This document shows positions 35,563 to 45,400 of a stretch of 64,000 nucleotides of DNA, one piece after another. The notes beneath the pieces are model-generated. The model searched no databases. It saw only the letters and a list, made by a program, of their open reading frames with translations, and was not told the DNA's origin. The position numbers and the translations under genes are program-made. The stretch's first letter is position 1; each line of letters starts with the position of its first letter. Source of the DNA: SVEL01 sp045126215 (GTDB lineage Bacteria > Bacillota > Clostridia > Lachnospirales > Lachnospiraceae); the NCBI GenBank assembly GCA_045126215.1, contig JBGVOD010000013.1:1-64000 (forward strand), given 5' to 3'.

Positions 35563-36134
35563 GTACTATCACCTAACTCTCCTAAAGTCTCATCAATGAG
35601 CTCTTCCTGCTTCTTTGCATCTATAGATGCTGCTACTACCTTGCCTGCCATAAGAGTAGATACTGCAATAATCTCCTTCTTAACATCGTCCTTTGCTTTT
35701 GCTTTTTCAAGTTCTGCTTCAGACTTTGCATGTTCAATTATTCTAAGAGCCTCCTCTTTTGCTTCACTAATAATTCTTTCTTCATTAGCCATGGCTTTTT
35801 TTCTGGCCGCTGCTAGAATAGCTTGGGCCTCTTTGTCCACACTTTTAAGCTTTTCATCATATTCTTCCTTTAAAGCTTTTGCTTTATCCATATCAGCTTT
35901 AGTGTTTTCTCTCTCCTCAGTAATTTTATCCTGACGCTTTTTAAGCATATCTCTTACCGGATTAAAAAGAATATATGAAAGAAAGATAAAAAGTATAAAT
36001 ATATTAATGGCCAGTACGACAGCATCGAATATCAACTGTGGATCCAGTCCAAAAATTCTATCTCCTAAATTATCAGCAGCCTCCGTGGAAGCTTCTAATA
36101 AAACTGGTCTTAATAAACTAAGCACTCTGTCCAA
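35550..36134 (-). CDS. atpF: F-type ATP synthase b subunit
   Basis: The 194-residue peripheral-stalk subunit has one membrane helix (about 37-62, ending in FNPVRDMLKKRQDKI) and a long charged helix. The start is TTG (36132-36134), chosen because AAAGGAGG lies seven bases upstream; ATG codons further upstream lie at or before that ribosome site. A short N-terminal extension precedes the membrane helix, as seen in some Clostridia. Confidence 0.94.
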   Translation of the reverse strand: MDRVLSLLRPVLLEASTEAADNLGDRIFGLDPQLIFDAVVLAINIFILFIFLSYILFNPVRDMLKKRQDKITEERENTKADMDKAKALKEEYDEKLKSVDKEAQAILAAARKKAMANEERIISEAKEEALRIIEHAKSEAELEKAKAKDDVKKEIIAVSTLMAGKVVAASIDAKKQEELIDETLGELGDSTWLS

Positions 36135-36216
36135 GGTTTCGCCTCCTTTCATTTTCATTGAATTTCAAGCAATAACTTACTTGATTTTTAGAGCATCACA
36201 CTCTATAAAATTCACC

Positions 36217-36465
36217 TTATTTGAAAGGCTTAACGAACATCAAAATAATAGCAACAGCAAAGCCATAAAGACCTGTTGTTTCTGCAACAGCCTGTCCTAA
36301 AAGCATTGTTGATGTAATATCTGACTTTGCTCCTGGGTTACGTCCAACAGCAGCTGCTGCCTGACCTGCTGCATAACCCTGTCCAATACCAGGTCCGATA
36401 CCTGCTATCATTGCTAAACCTGCGCCAACTGCTGACATTGCATAAATAAGATCCTGTCCACTCAT
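36217..36465 (-). CDS. atpE: F-type ATP synthase c subunit (predicted sodium-type)
   Basis: The 82-residue proteolipid has two membrane helices and the ion-binding site Gln29, Val60, Glu62, Thr63 and Thr64 in GPGIGQGYAAG and QAVAETTGLYGF. Sodium-binding c rings such as that of Ilyobacter use Gln, Val, Glu, Ser, Thr at these positions; here Ser is Thr. Proton-type c subunits lack the Gln and the hydroxyl pair. Coupling to sodium is therefore likely, pending experiment. RBS AGGAGG precedes the ATG. Confidence 0.97.
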   Translation of the reverse strand: MSGQDLIYAMSAVGAGLAMIAGIGPGIGQGYAAGQAAAAVGRNPGAKSDITSTMLLGQAVAETTGLYGFAVAIILMFVKPFK

Positions 36466-36488
36466 GTGTAAATCCTCCTAAAATTATT

Positions 36489-37229
36489 TTAATCTGCAAT
36501 CTTATCGTTAACATATACCATTGTTAACATACAAAATACGTATGCTTGGATACATCCTGAAAAGATATCAAAATATACATGTAAAAATGCAGGAATACCT
36601 GTTGTAATTGGTGGTGACAACAATCCGTAGATAAGTCCCATCATAACTGTTCCTGACAACACATTACCAAACAAACGTAAAGAAAGAGATAATGGAACTG
36701 CTATTTCACCAATAATATTAATCGGTGTAAGCAGAACCGGTTTACAAAGGTTTGAAAAATGTTTCGTTCCCTTTGTCTTAATACCGTTGTAGTGAATGAT
36801 ACAAAATGTAATAATACCCATTGCAAATGTAACACCGTAGTCAGCTGTAGGTGGTCTAAGACCAAACAGGCCTGATATATTACAAAGCAATGCAAATACG
36901 AACACTGTGGCTATCCAGTTTCTGAACTTGTAACCGTTTGCCCCCATAATACCATGAACCATATTGTCTATAGTTGATACTAATATCTCACAAATATTTT
37001 GGATGACACCTGGAGTATCATCTGCATTTGCTTTTTTTATCTTTGAACTTGCAATAAGTGCAAAGATAATGATAACCGCTGATACAACTATAAGACTTAT
37101 ATGTGTAGTTGTAAGATAAAAGGTATGGCCAAACAATTCTATCTCTTTCCAGTAATGAATTGAAAAGTCAGCCTCTTTCTCTCCCGCACTCAACAATATA
37201 TTCATAGTATCTGATATATCATATCCCAC
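36489..37229 (-). CDS. atpB: F-type ATP synthase a subunit
   Basis: The 246-residue ion-channel subunit has about six membrane segments; the essential Arg is in LSLRLFGNVLSGTVMM. The sequence INIIGEIAVPLSLSLRLFGN is the family hallmark. It follows atpI by four bases. Confidence 0.97.
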   Translation of the reverse strand: MGYDISDTMNILLSAGEKEADFSIHYWKEIELFGHTFYLTTTHISLIVVSAVIIIFALIASSKIKKANADDTPGVIQNICEILVSTIDNMVHGIMGANGYKFRNWIATVFVFALLCNISGLFGLRPPTADYGVTFAMGIITFCIIHYNGIKTKGTKHFSNLCKPVLLTPINIIGEIAVPLSLSLRLFGNVLSGTVMMGLIYGLLSPPITTGIPAFLHVYFDIFSGCIQAYVFCMLTMVYVNDKIAD

Positions 37230-37233
37230 ATAA

Positions 37234-37650
37234 TCACCGTCCTTTACTTAAAAATTTAGACGTTAATCTATTAGTAACCGGCTGAATATATGCCGATAAC
37301 TTCAAAATCAAAATACCAAACATCATAGAAGCAAGATTTACCGCTTCCGTGTACCATACAATGACAAACAATATTATCATTGCAATCACTCTGATAATAT
37401 AATGCTTCCTTATATATTTAAGTGCTGAATTTTCATCCATTCTAACTGATTCCTCTATTGAAACAGCCATATGAATAACCATAAACATTGAAAATACTGC
37501 ACCTGTCAGATATCCTAACAAAACACCTTTATTCAATCCGAAAATCAAAAAAAATATTACCTCCCCTAATACAAGAAACAGTATATTTCCGAGGAGCAGG
37601 TCTTTTAACATAGGATTATCAAGTCCTCTTATTTTTATGCCCTTCTTCAT
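37234..37650 (-). CDS. atpI: ATP synthase subunit I-like membrane protein
   Basis: The 138-residue protein has four predicted membrane segments and precedes atpB, the usual place of AtpI, a protein implicated in c-ring assembly and magnesium handling. Sequence similarity is loose; the call rests on topology and position. Confidence 0.8.
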   Translation of the reverse strand: MKKGIKIRGLDNPMLKDLLLGNILFLVLGEVIFFLIFGLNKGVLLGYLTGAVFSMFMVIHMAVSIEESVRMDENSALKYIRKHYIIRVIAMIILFVIVWYTEAVNLASMMFGILILKLSAYIQPVTNRLTSKFLSKGR

Positions 37651-37659
37651 AAACCAAAT

Positions 37660-37893
37660 CTACCTATCCTTTTTGTCAGCTAAATTTTCTTTGAGTACCT
37701 GTTTTGCAAGGATAAAGGCGTTTCTTCCGCCTGCTAACATTCCTAAAAACAGGAGCCATACCGCTGTGCTGGTATGAAAATATTTGTCTATCAGAAGTCC
37801 TACTCCTAAACACAGAAAAGTAGGTACCATAACACTAATCCCCAATTGAGATATCACCGATAAACTTCTAAATACTTCTTTTCTGTACTTCAT
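37660..37893 (-). CDS. atpZ: AtpZ/AtpI-type small membrane protein
   Basis: The 77-residue protein has two membrane hairpin segments with the family pattern GVGLLIDKYF and WLLFLGMLAGGRNAF. AtpZ-like proteins open many atp operons and support c-ring assembly or cation uptake. A GTG eight codons upstream is possible but has no ribosome site. Confidence 0.85.
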   Translation of the reverse strand: MKYRKEVFRSLSVISQLGISVMVPTFLCLGVGLLIDKYFHTSTAVWLLFLGMLAGGRNAFILAKQVLKENLADKKDR

Positions 37894-38022
37894 GCCAAGC
37901 TTTTCCTTTATCCTCACTGCAAAATACTTACAATGTCTGCAAAATCAGTACGCCACTTTCACATTCATTTCATAACTTAAGTCCCGAGTATTCTGCTTTA
38001 AATCATTAAATACCTAGATGAA

Positions 38023-38051
38023 ATTATATCACTTATGACTCATTTTGTCCA
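38023..38051 (-). promoter_or_regulatory. Promoter of the atp operon
   Basis: Minus-strand TGGACA (38046-38051), a 17-bp spacer and TATAAT (38023-38028) lie immediately after the stop of the Thr-repeat gene and about 130 bp before atpZ. Confidence 0.8.
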
Positions 38052-38774
38052 TTATATACAACTTAGAAGCTCTCTGTCTGTATGAATAACCATCAATTCC
38101 TTTTTTATAATAAGTTTTTCTGTTATATTCACTTCTTCTAATCTTGCATCATATAATACTTCTGTTTCACCATAATTATCAGAATTTCTTTCATACTCTG
38201 ATTCTTCTGACAATACTGATGTTATATCCTCCACAAAATTAGCTCTGTCAAGTTCTGCTTCGCTTAATACTGTCGTTCTGTCAAGTTCTGAATTTGACAG
38301 CACTGTGGTTCTTTCCAGTTCTGAACTTGACAATACTGTGGTCTTTTCAAGTTCTGATTCCGACAAAACTGTAGTCTTCTCTAATTCAGATTCTGACAAT
38401 ACTGTGGTCTTTTCAAGCTTTTCTGTTCTGTTAATATTTGTTTTATCATCATCTTCACTCAGCTTTGTAGTATCTCCGGTATAGAAACCACCTGCCACAT
38501 GTTTTATGACAATATCTTTAGGTTCTGCAAAAAGATCAATTTTTTTCTCATCATTGATTGGACTTGCTTTTGCAAGTTCATCTATGATTCTTTCTTTTGC
38601 GTTCTCTTCTCTCTTTTCCTTTTGTTTTTTTACATATCTTCTTCCCGCATAGCCTGACAAATCAGCTATAATCTTATTTATTTTCAGTGAATAAAAAAGT
38701 ATACAGGTTATTATAAGCGATATGAAAAACATTATTAAACATGTAACGGAAATAACATTATATATATTTGCCAT
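38052..38774 (-). CDS. Membrane protein with five tandem TTVLS-containing 11-residue repeats
   Basis: The 240-residue protein has one membrane segment (about 7-30), then a basic stretch, and a cytoplasmic tail with five 11-residue repeats (121-175) of the form [ED][KR]TTVLSxxEL. Each unit carries a Thr-Thr pair three residues before Leu, the pThr-x-x-Leu/Ile/Asp form that FHA domains bind. A further TEVL (204-207) follows. The gene overlaps the kinase gene by one base (TAATG) and ends an operon with a PP2C phosphatase and an FHA protein, so it is a likely kinase substrate and FHA docking partner. I know of no described family with this repeat. Confidence 0.8.
   Translation of the reverse strand: MANIYNVISVTCLIMFFISLIITCILFYSLKINKIIADLSGYAGRRYVKKQKEKREENAKERIIDELAKASPINDEKKIDLFAEPKDIVIKHVAGGFYTGDTTKLSEDDDKTNINRTEKLEKTTVLSESELEKTTVLSESELEKTTVLSSSELERTTVLSNSELDRTTVLSEAELDRANFVEDITSVLSEESEYERNSDNYGETEVLYDARLEEVNITEKLIIKKELMVIHTDRELLSCI
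38250..38414 (-). repeat. Five 33-bp tandem repeats encoding the TTVLS units
   Basis: The repeats are in frame within the membrane protein gene, with 11-residue periodicity and small variations between units. Strict preservation of the Thr-Thr-Val-Leu-Ser core while flanks vary points to selection on the motif. Confidence 0.93.
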
Positions 38775-40483
38775 TAATTTACCCCACTAACATCAAATGC
38801 ATCTAAAATATCCTGCAAATATAGTCTTTTATTTGCTAACATTTCTTCTCTTATCTCAACAGAATTATCAATAACTACGCCTGACATCTCTTCAACTTTG
38901 TCGTAAATAACATTAATAATTGAATATGCCCTGTTAAAATCAACTCCTACATTTGCCATTGTCTGTCTTTGACCATGAATCAAATCAACGATAGCTCTGT
39001 ATATTGTAAGCTTTACATACTGTTCATCCGCATAATTATATTCATCAAGATTAAGAATACATTCATTAATTGCAGTAAGAAGCTCCTCATAATTTTCCTT
39101 CTGTGGAGACTCTCTGTTAAAACTACCAAGAGAATATTTTTTGTAAAACTCACAGACTGTGTAATAAGATTTTGCAATATCGTAATGTTCATATTCTTTT
39201 GGTGCATTTGTAACTATATTTTCAAAGAAAGGATATGCTTTAAGTGCTCTAACCTTCAATGTGACATTTGGATCATCCGAATTATATACATAAAAATAAA
39301 TTAATCCGGCTTGATAATTAAGCTCTGCAAAGCCCAAATCTTTAACATCATAATCAGTATTTCCATTTGAAAATGCATTATTATAATAATTCATAAATTC
39401 ATTACTCTCTGCATCAGAGAATTTTTCATTACCAAGATATGCTTCTATCATCTTTATGTACGCTTCTGCCCTATGAGGATAAAGTGCAATAGCCTCCTTA
39501 TACATAGACATCTTGACATCATAATCTGTTGATGAACTAACATTTATCTTTGAACCATAGTCTTTATCATTTTCAGAATTATATAAAAACTTAAAAACAA
39601 TACTTGATGTAAAAAAGGTTACTGTAACAATTAATGAAACTATAAATACCGATAATTTCTTTCTTTGGGCACTCTTATAGCTATCGTCCATTTCATAATA
39701 ATGCATCAAATCATACATAAGCTCATCACAACTTTGATATCTGTCATCAGGATTCAGCTGTGTACATTTCTGCACAATATATTCAAGACCTGAAGATAGT
39801 GATGGCTTCCAATGTCTGATTGGATATATCTCATATGGTGGCTCTGCCGGATTTTGACCAGTTAATAAATGATATAACGTAACACCAAGACTGTATATAT
39901 CTGTTCTGGCATCTGTCTGACCCATACCGCCGAATTGTTCCGGTGCAGCATATCCCCTTGTTCCAAGACTAACAGTGTCTGCTGCATTATCTCCTTTATA
40001 CTCCCTGGCAATTCCAAAATCTATTAATTTCAATGTTCCTTCCGGTTTCAACATAATATTAGAAGGCTTCATGTCTCTATAAATAATTGGAACCTTTTGA
40101 GTGTGTAAATATCTTAAAACATCACAAAGCTGCTTCGCCCATTCGACTACCATTTCCTGTGGTTGTGCTCCACTTACTTTTAAAATCTTGTCAAGTGATT
40201 CACCTTCAATGTAGTCCATTACTACGTAAATGGTATTGTTTATATCTATAATATCTACAATTCTTGGCAAAGCAGGATGGTCAAGTTTTTTCATAAGGTT
40301 TGTTTCAACAATAAAGCTTTTGAACGCAATTTCATTATCCTTGATGTTTTTGCGCACTTCCTTAATAGCCCACTGCTTATTAAGCCTTTTATCCATCGCC
40401 AAATAAACTGTGGACATACCACCTTTTCCAATCTGTTTTAAAATTTCGTATTTATTATCAATAACTGACCCTATTTCTGCCAT
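38774..40483 (-). CDS. Transmembrane Ser/Thr protein kinase with extracytoplasmic TPR-like region
   Basis: The 569-residue protein has a complete Hanks-type kinase domain (about 13-265): glycine loop IGKGGMSTVYLAM, Lys41 in WAIKEV, catalytic YRDMKPSNIML (Asp137, with Tyr replacing the usual His), DFG (155-157), and SLGTRGYAAPEQFG. A juxtamembrane region leads to one membrane segment (277-299) and a roughly 270-residue outer part rich in helices, TPR-like, without PASTA repeats. A PP2C phosphatase and an FHA protein lie in the same operon. The outer part could sense a ligand. Confidence 0.93.
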   Translation of the reverse strand: MAEIGSVIDNKYEILKQIGKGGMSTVYLAMDKRLNKQWAIKEVRKNIKDNEIAFKSFIVETNLMKKLDHPALPRIVDIIDINNTIYVVMDYIEGESLDKILKVSGAQPQEMVVEWAKQLCDVLRYLHTQKVPIIYRDMKPSNIMLKPEGTLKLIDFGIAREYKGDNAADTVSLGTRGYAAPEQFGGMGQTDARTDIYSLGVTLYHLLTGQNPAEPPYEIYPIRHWKPSLSSGLEYIVQKCTQLNPDDRYQSCDELMYDLMHYYEMDDSYKSAQRKKLSVFIVSLIVTVTFFTSSIVFKFLYNSENDKDYGSKINVSSSTDYDVKMSMYKEAIALYPHRAEAYIKMIEAYLGNEKFSDAESNEFMNYYNNAFSNGNTDYDVKDLGFAELNYQAGLIYFYVYNSDDPNVTLKVRALKAYPFFENIVTNAPKEYEHYDIAKSYYTVCEFYKKYSLGSFNRESPQKENYEELLTAINECILNLDEYNYADEQYVKLTIYRAIVDLIHGQRQTMANVGVDFNRAYSIINVIYDKVEEMSGVVIDNSVEIREEMLANKRLYLQDILDAFDVSGVN

Positions 40484-40492
40484 ACAAAACTC

Positions 40493-41260
40493 CTACACAG
40501 CTTTTATCAATATTGCTGTAATATTATCTGTCTCAAGTCTATTAAGATTTAAGTTAATAAGTTCATCAATTGCATTATCAATGCATGACTCATCCTTCAT
40601 TTTTGAAGGATGTAATTTATCCAAAATCTCTTCATTTGATATCTTGTGTCTAAAGCCGTCTGAACATAGTAAAAATTCATCTTCTGGTATAGCCTGCCCC
40701 ATATAAAACTCAACATCTATATTCTTAACAGCCCCAAGACACTGTAGTAACACGCTTCTTCTTGGGTCCAATTCTGCTTCAATTGAAGACATTCTTCCCA
40801 TTCTGACTTCTCTTGCAACAAGAGATTGATCCTCTGTAATCTGATTAATAATGGAATTAATCATATACGTCCTTGAATCCCCAACATTAACAATTAAAAA
40901 TCTACCATTAATAATAATAATACCGGTGATTGTTGAACCTAAAGTCACACTGTTCCTTTTACCATACTCCATTAAACGGTAATTTAACTCTTCCAGTTTT
41001 CTTTTCCATTGTTTTGCAATATTTTCAATTATATCTCTATCATCCAGTATTTTGGTAATCTCTTTATCGAACCATTCAGAAAATTCATTTACAATAAATG
41101 CACTTGCAAGTTCTCCTCTGTCTAGTCCACCCATTCCATCACAAAGAATTGCCATAGCAATATCTTTATCCTTATAATGAGCAATCTTAACAAGATAACT
41201 GTCCTGATTTGTGCTTTTCTTCGGTCCAATATTTGTCCCAGCTCCAAAGAAATATTCCAT
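40493..41260 (-). CDS. PP2C-type Ser/Thr protein phosphatase
   Basis: The 255-residue cytosolic phosphatase has the metal-binding residues of the family: Asp20 in STNQDSY, Asp41 and Gly42 in CDGMGGLDRGE, LLCSDGFRHKI (near 195) and a C-terminal TDNITAILI with the final Asp. It should reverse the adjacent kinase's phosphorylation. It follows the FHA gene at 19 bp and precedes the kinase gene at 9 bp. Confidence 0.95.
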   Translation of the reverse strand: MEYFFGAGTNIGPKKSTNQDSYLVKIAHYKDKDIAMAILCDGMGGLDRGELASAFIVNEFSEWFDKEITKILDDRDIIENIAKQWKRKLEELNYRLMEYGKRNSVTLGSTITGIIIINGRFLIVNVGDSRTYMINSIINQITEDQSLVAREVRMGRMSSIEAELDPRRSVLLQCLGAVKNIDVEFYMGQAIPEDEFLLCSDGFRHKISNEEILDKLHPSKMKDESCIDNAIDELINLNLNRLETDNITAILIKAV

Positions 41261-41279
41261 ATAATCTCCTCATTAAATG

Positions 41280-42413
41280 CTATACAGTAAATAAGAATTC
41301 ATCATCTGCAAGTCTTAACCTTTGTCCGGCTTTTATTTCTGTCGGTACATGCTCTGCAATTCTAACATCGTCAATATATGTACCATTTGTTGAACCTTCG
41401 TCTGTTACATAATATTTATTATCTCTAATCTCAAATGTCATGTGTCTTCTACTTATGGCAGAATTGTCTCCAATGAAAAAATTATTTCCATTCACACTTT
41501 TTCCAATAGAAAATAAAGGCTGATTCAATTCTATCTTTGAATTATCTTTACGTCTTATCATTTTGGGATATATTGTGTTTTCACTTCTGTTTCCAAGAAT
41601 TTCTGTAACAGCCTCATCTTCTTCTATTTTTCTAGTTCTACCATCAAGTACACTTGTTATAGAATCAGATCCCTCTACCTGACATTTTATCTGTCCATCA
41701 ATATCTGTGTTATCTAAGTCTACAAATACAAGATGCACTCCACACACATCACAATAATTGTCCATTACTGTATAAATCTTTTTACATCTTGGACATATTT
41801 TTTTATTATTTCCTAAATATTTTGAAGGGTTTTTGAACTTTATTGGTTGATTTATCATATTATTATCTCCATTAATTTTTCTCATAAATAATTCAAAGTC
41901 GTATATTGAAAAATTCTGTTTATTTTCAAAATACTTTCTGTATACATCATAAAAATCAGTCTGTCTTTTCTGTTCATCAGGAACATAATTTACAAGGCTT
42001 AGAAAAAAATTCCCTACATCCTGCACCACATCAAATTGCTTAACGGGTGCATATATAAATCTGACCATTTTAGTCTGTGGTTCAACATTTATATATCTTA
42101 TGTCAAGCAACAACCCTGATGTAGGAAGCATAAAATTTTGAAGTTTTTTTATAATGTTTAACACTGAAAATATAACATTTATAAAACGTTCTCTATTTAT
42201 AGCTACACTTATATATTCTGCAAGGGGCAGATAATCTGTGACTTCATAAAGAAGCTCACTTTTTCTTATGCGGCTTGTATCAATATCCATCAATCCAAAT
42301 ACCTGCCCACTTTTCACAACACTAAGCATATGATTATCTATAGATACATCCCGCTTAAGTTTTATTTTTATGTATTTTGATTTTTTTATTTTAACCAAAG
42401 ATACCTTACTCAT
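41280..42413 (-). CDS. FHA-domain protein with N-terminal DUF6382-like region and zinc ribbon
   Basis: The 377-residue protein has an alpha/beta N-terminal region (1-180) resembling DUF6382, a zinc-ribbon with CPRC (207-210) and CDVC (221-224), a linker with ITSVLDG (Thr253) and VTEILG (Thr270), and a C-terminal FHA domain (about 300-377) with SRRHMTF and STNGTYI, which bind phosphothreonine. The linker threonines in TxxL settings suggest self-binding after phosphorylation, as in GarA/OdhI proteins. It should read marks made by the operon's kinase. Confidence 0.88.
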   Translation of the reverse strand: MSKVSLVKIKKSKYIKIKLKRDVSIDNHMLSVVKSGQVFGLMDIDTSRIRKSELLYEVTDYLPLAEYISVAINRERFINVIFSVLNIIKKLQNFMLPTSGLLLDIRYINVEPQTKMVRFIYAPVKQFDVVQDVGNFFLSLVNYVPDEQKRQTDFYDVYRKYFENKQNFSIYDFELFMRKINGDNNMINQPIKFKNPSKYLGNNKKICPRCKKIYTVMDNYCDVCGVHLVFVDLDNTDIDGQIKCQVEGSDSITSVLDGRTRKIEEDEAVTEILGNRSENTIYPKMIRRKDNSKIELNQPLFSIGKSVNGNNFFIGDNSAISRRHMTFEIRDNKYYVTDEGSTNGTYIDDVRIAEHVPTEIKAGQRLRLADDEFLFTV

Positions 42414-42433
42414 ATGATATTTCCTTTACATGC

Positions 42434-45400
42434 TTATCTCTTTCTTTTTTTCAAAACTATAAGAATTGTAACTGCTCCAATAAATGCTATCACTCCTCCA
42501 ATAGACAAATAGAAAAATAGTTTGTTTGAATACCAGATTACAAAGAAGTTTGTTGATATTGTAACTTCACGATTAAAATCTGCTATTTTTCCTGATGCAA
42601 TATCTTCTTCCTTGTCACTATCAATAACATTACCCGCAAGGTCTGTTACCTCAATTCTAACTCTCTGGCTGGTGCCTTCGTCAATACTTGCAGTTCCTTT
42701 GTATGAAGTAACATCCTCAAACTTATCTACAACTTGAACAACATTATTGTTTACATACACCTTTACTTGTTTTAATCCTATGGCATCAAAGACTTCATAA
42801 TCAAACGTAATCTTTTCAGCTTTATAGTTTATATCTTCAAGGCCACTTACAGATACAATATCTGGTTTTGTTCTATCAATAGCGAATTCTATTTTTAGTC
42901 CATCATAACTTAGACTTTGAGATCTGTTTCCGGCTGCATCCGTTGATGTAACTTCTATTACATATATTCCATCTAAATCAAAATTTGATTTATCTATCGT
43001 ATATATATATTCATACCATCCCGATTCAGAATCACTATTTACTGCAACTCTATCAATATTTACATTTGCACCTATTATTGGTGTACCATCTCTTGTAATA
43101 TCCACCTTTATAGAATCTAATAAAACTTCTGTGGCATTGTATTCACGAATTTTAAAGTTGTTGTCTATTTCTGAAATAACTTTATTATTTAATTCATACA
43201 AACTATTATCAAGTGAATATACAGAACCATATCTGTTTATCGAGAAGGTTACCGAACTTTCCGTTTCTCTTCCTGCCTTATCAGTAACCCATATTGTAAG
43301 CGTATAAACTCCATCATATTCTTGTTCATCAGGGAACTGTTCTATTGTTATTGTTCCACCTTTTGAATTTAAATCTATTGTTTTTGTTACAAGATTGGTT
43401 ACATCCGTATTCTTTAAATTACTTGTGAATGTAACATCACTACCAAAATAAACTCCAGTTTTTACAAGCTTTAATCTATAACTGTCATAATAATTATCGA
43501 TAAATGTAATTACAGGAGTTACCCCATTTGCATATGCTGTATTTTCTTTTACATTTGATATGGTAACCATTGGCTTACTTATATCAATAGTAAATCTAAT
43601 TGTCTGTGTGGCAGAAACATTTCCAGCAGCATCTACAGCATTTACAGTTACTGTATATTCGCCTTCCTCGTTAAATAGTTTTGTATATGTATCAACCTTT
43701 CTGCTGGCAATAAAAATATCAATAGGAACTTCAAATGTCTGACCATTTAGCTCCCTTATGGCATTAACATTAATCTTACAATTTTCATAATTAGATTCTG
43801 TTATAGTTAATGCCATTGATGCACTATCAAGATAAAATGCATTATCAGATATTCCGGTAACAGAACACAAAGGCAAGGTATTATCAATTGAAAATGTAAT
43901 TTCAGGTGCAACTGTTTTATTTCCGGCTGCATCCACTGAACAGATAGTAACCTTATATGTTCCATCTTCAGAAAATACAAAACGCGATGTATTTCTATTT
44001 GAAACAGCTTTTTCTGCATCTAATGTAAAAATCGTAATCTCATTATCTAATACCCTTGTTACTTCTGCATATGTTTTATTTCCATTTTCATTGAAGTGTT
44101 TTTCGGATACACTTGCATATATATTTACAACTCCTGTATTAAAACTTCCATTATTTACACCAGTTACAGAATTAATAACAGGGGCTACCTTATCTACATA
44201 TACTTTTTTGGTATCGCTTTTTACATTTCCCGCATTATCTGTTGCGACTACATATAATGTATAGGAACCATCTTCTCTAATAAGAGAATCAATCATATTA
44301 TTATCAAGTTTTACTTGTAAATCATAACTGTGACATGTTCTCGTATTAAGAGTTACCCTGTTATCCGTTATCTCAACGTCATTGATATAACTTTTTATTT
44401 CTCTAAGCCCCGATGGATTTATTTTGTCATCTTCTATGTGAACTTTGAATATCACTTCTTTATTATACCATTTTTGATTTCCATCTGGATTCGTTTCTGT
44501 ATTAATCTTGAAATCATCTATTCTATTATCGATATGTATATAGTCGGATTCAAATGCCTTACTATTATTCATATTTTTTATTTCTGAAAGATTCATAGTA
44601 CGACAGTTGTTAAATTCGTCCCATATATAAACAGTTGCATTGCCCTTTATTCCCACCGGAAGATTAAAGGATACTTTTGAATTGTCTATTACTCCATAAT
44701 ATGTAGTATTATCGATATGAAGTTCCGCTTTTGAAATAGCCGACAGGTTATCTCGACAATTAAGTACCAGTTGAATATTATTGTTGAAATAATTTCCGAT
44801 GGTATAAAAATTCGTATTTCCTTCTGTTATAATCTTATCAACATTCACATCAGGAGATACTTTATCAATATACACAGTTACTGTCTTCACATCACTTGGA
44901 TTATCCAGATAATCGTATGCTATTACTTCTATTGTAACACTACCATCAGATGTTACATTTCCACTAGTATCAACTGTAATTGAATCGCTACCTACAGGAA
45001 CACTATATTCTTTTGAATAAGCATCGCTATATCTTCCATTTATTACAACAGAACATTTCTTTATTCCAGAGCCTACATTAAAACTATCCAAATCTGTTAA
45101 ATCAAATTTAACAGATACATCATCCGAATATACATCTTTTCCTGAAATATCTTTATTAACAGTTTCGCTGCTTTTAATTATGCTTTTAGTAATAACAGGT
45201 TTTAACGTGTCAATTATGAATAAGTTATTTTCTAAAACATCGTCATCTTTTATATCAGCTAACGATTTTATAGTAACTCTTCCTGCCCTGTCAGTTACCT
45301 TAATTCTTAAATCTAATGCCTGATTTGCATATGTATCTTTATCTATTGTAAAGGTAAGACTCTGTCTTTTATCGCTTTGAAATTCATCAACAGTCTTTAC

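Noticed and set aside
38250..38414. Possible CRISPR-like array
   Set aside because: The 33-bp units are contiguous coding repeats without unique spacers, and no cas gene is present.
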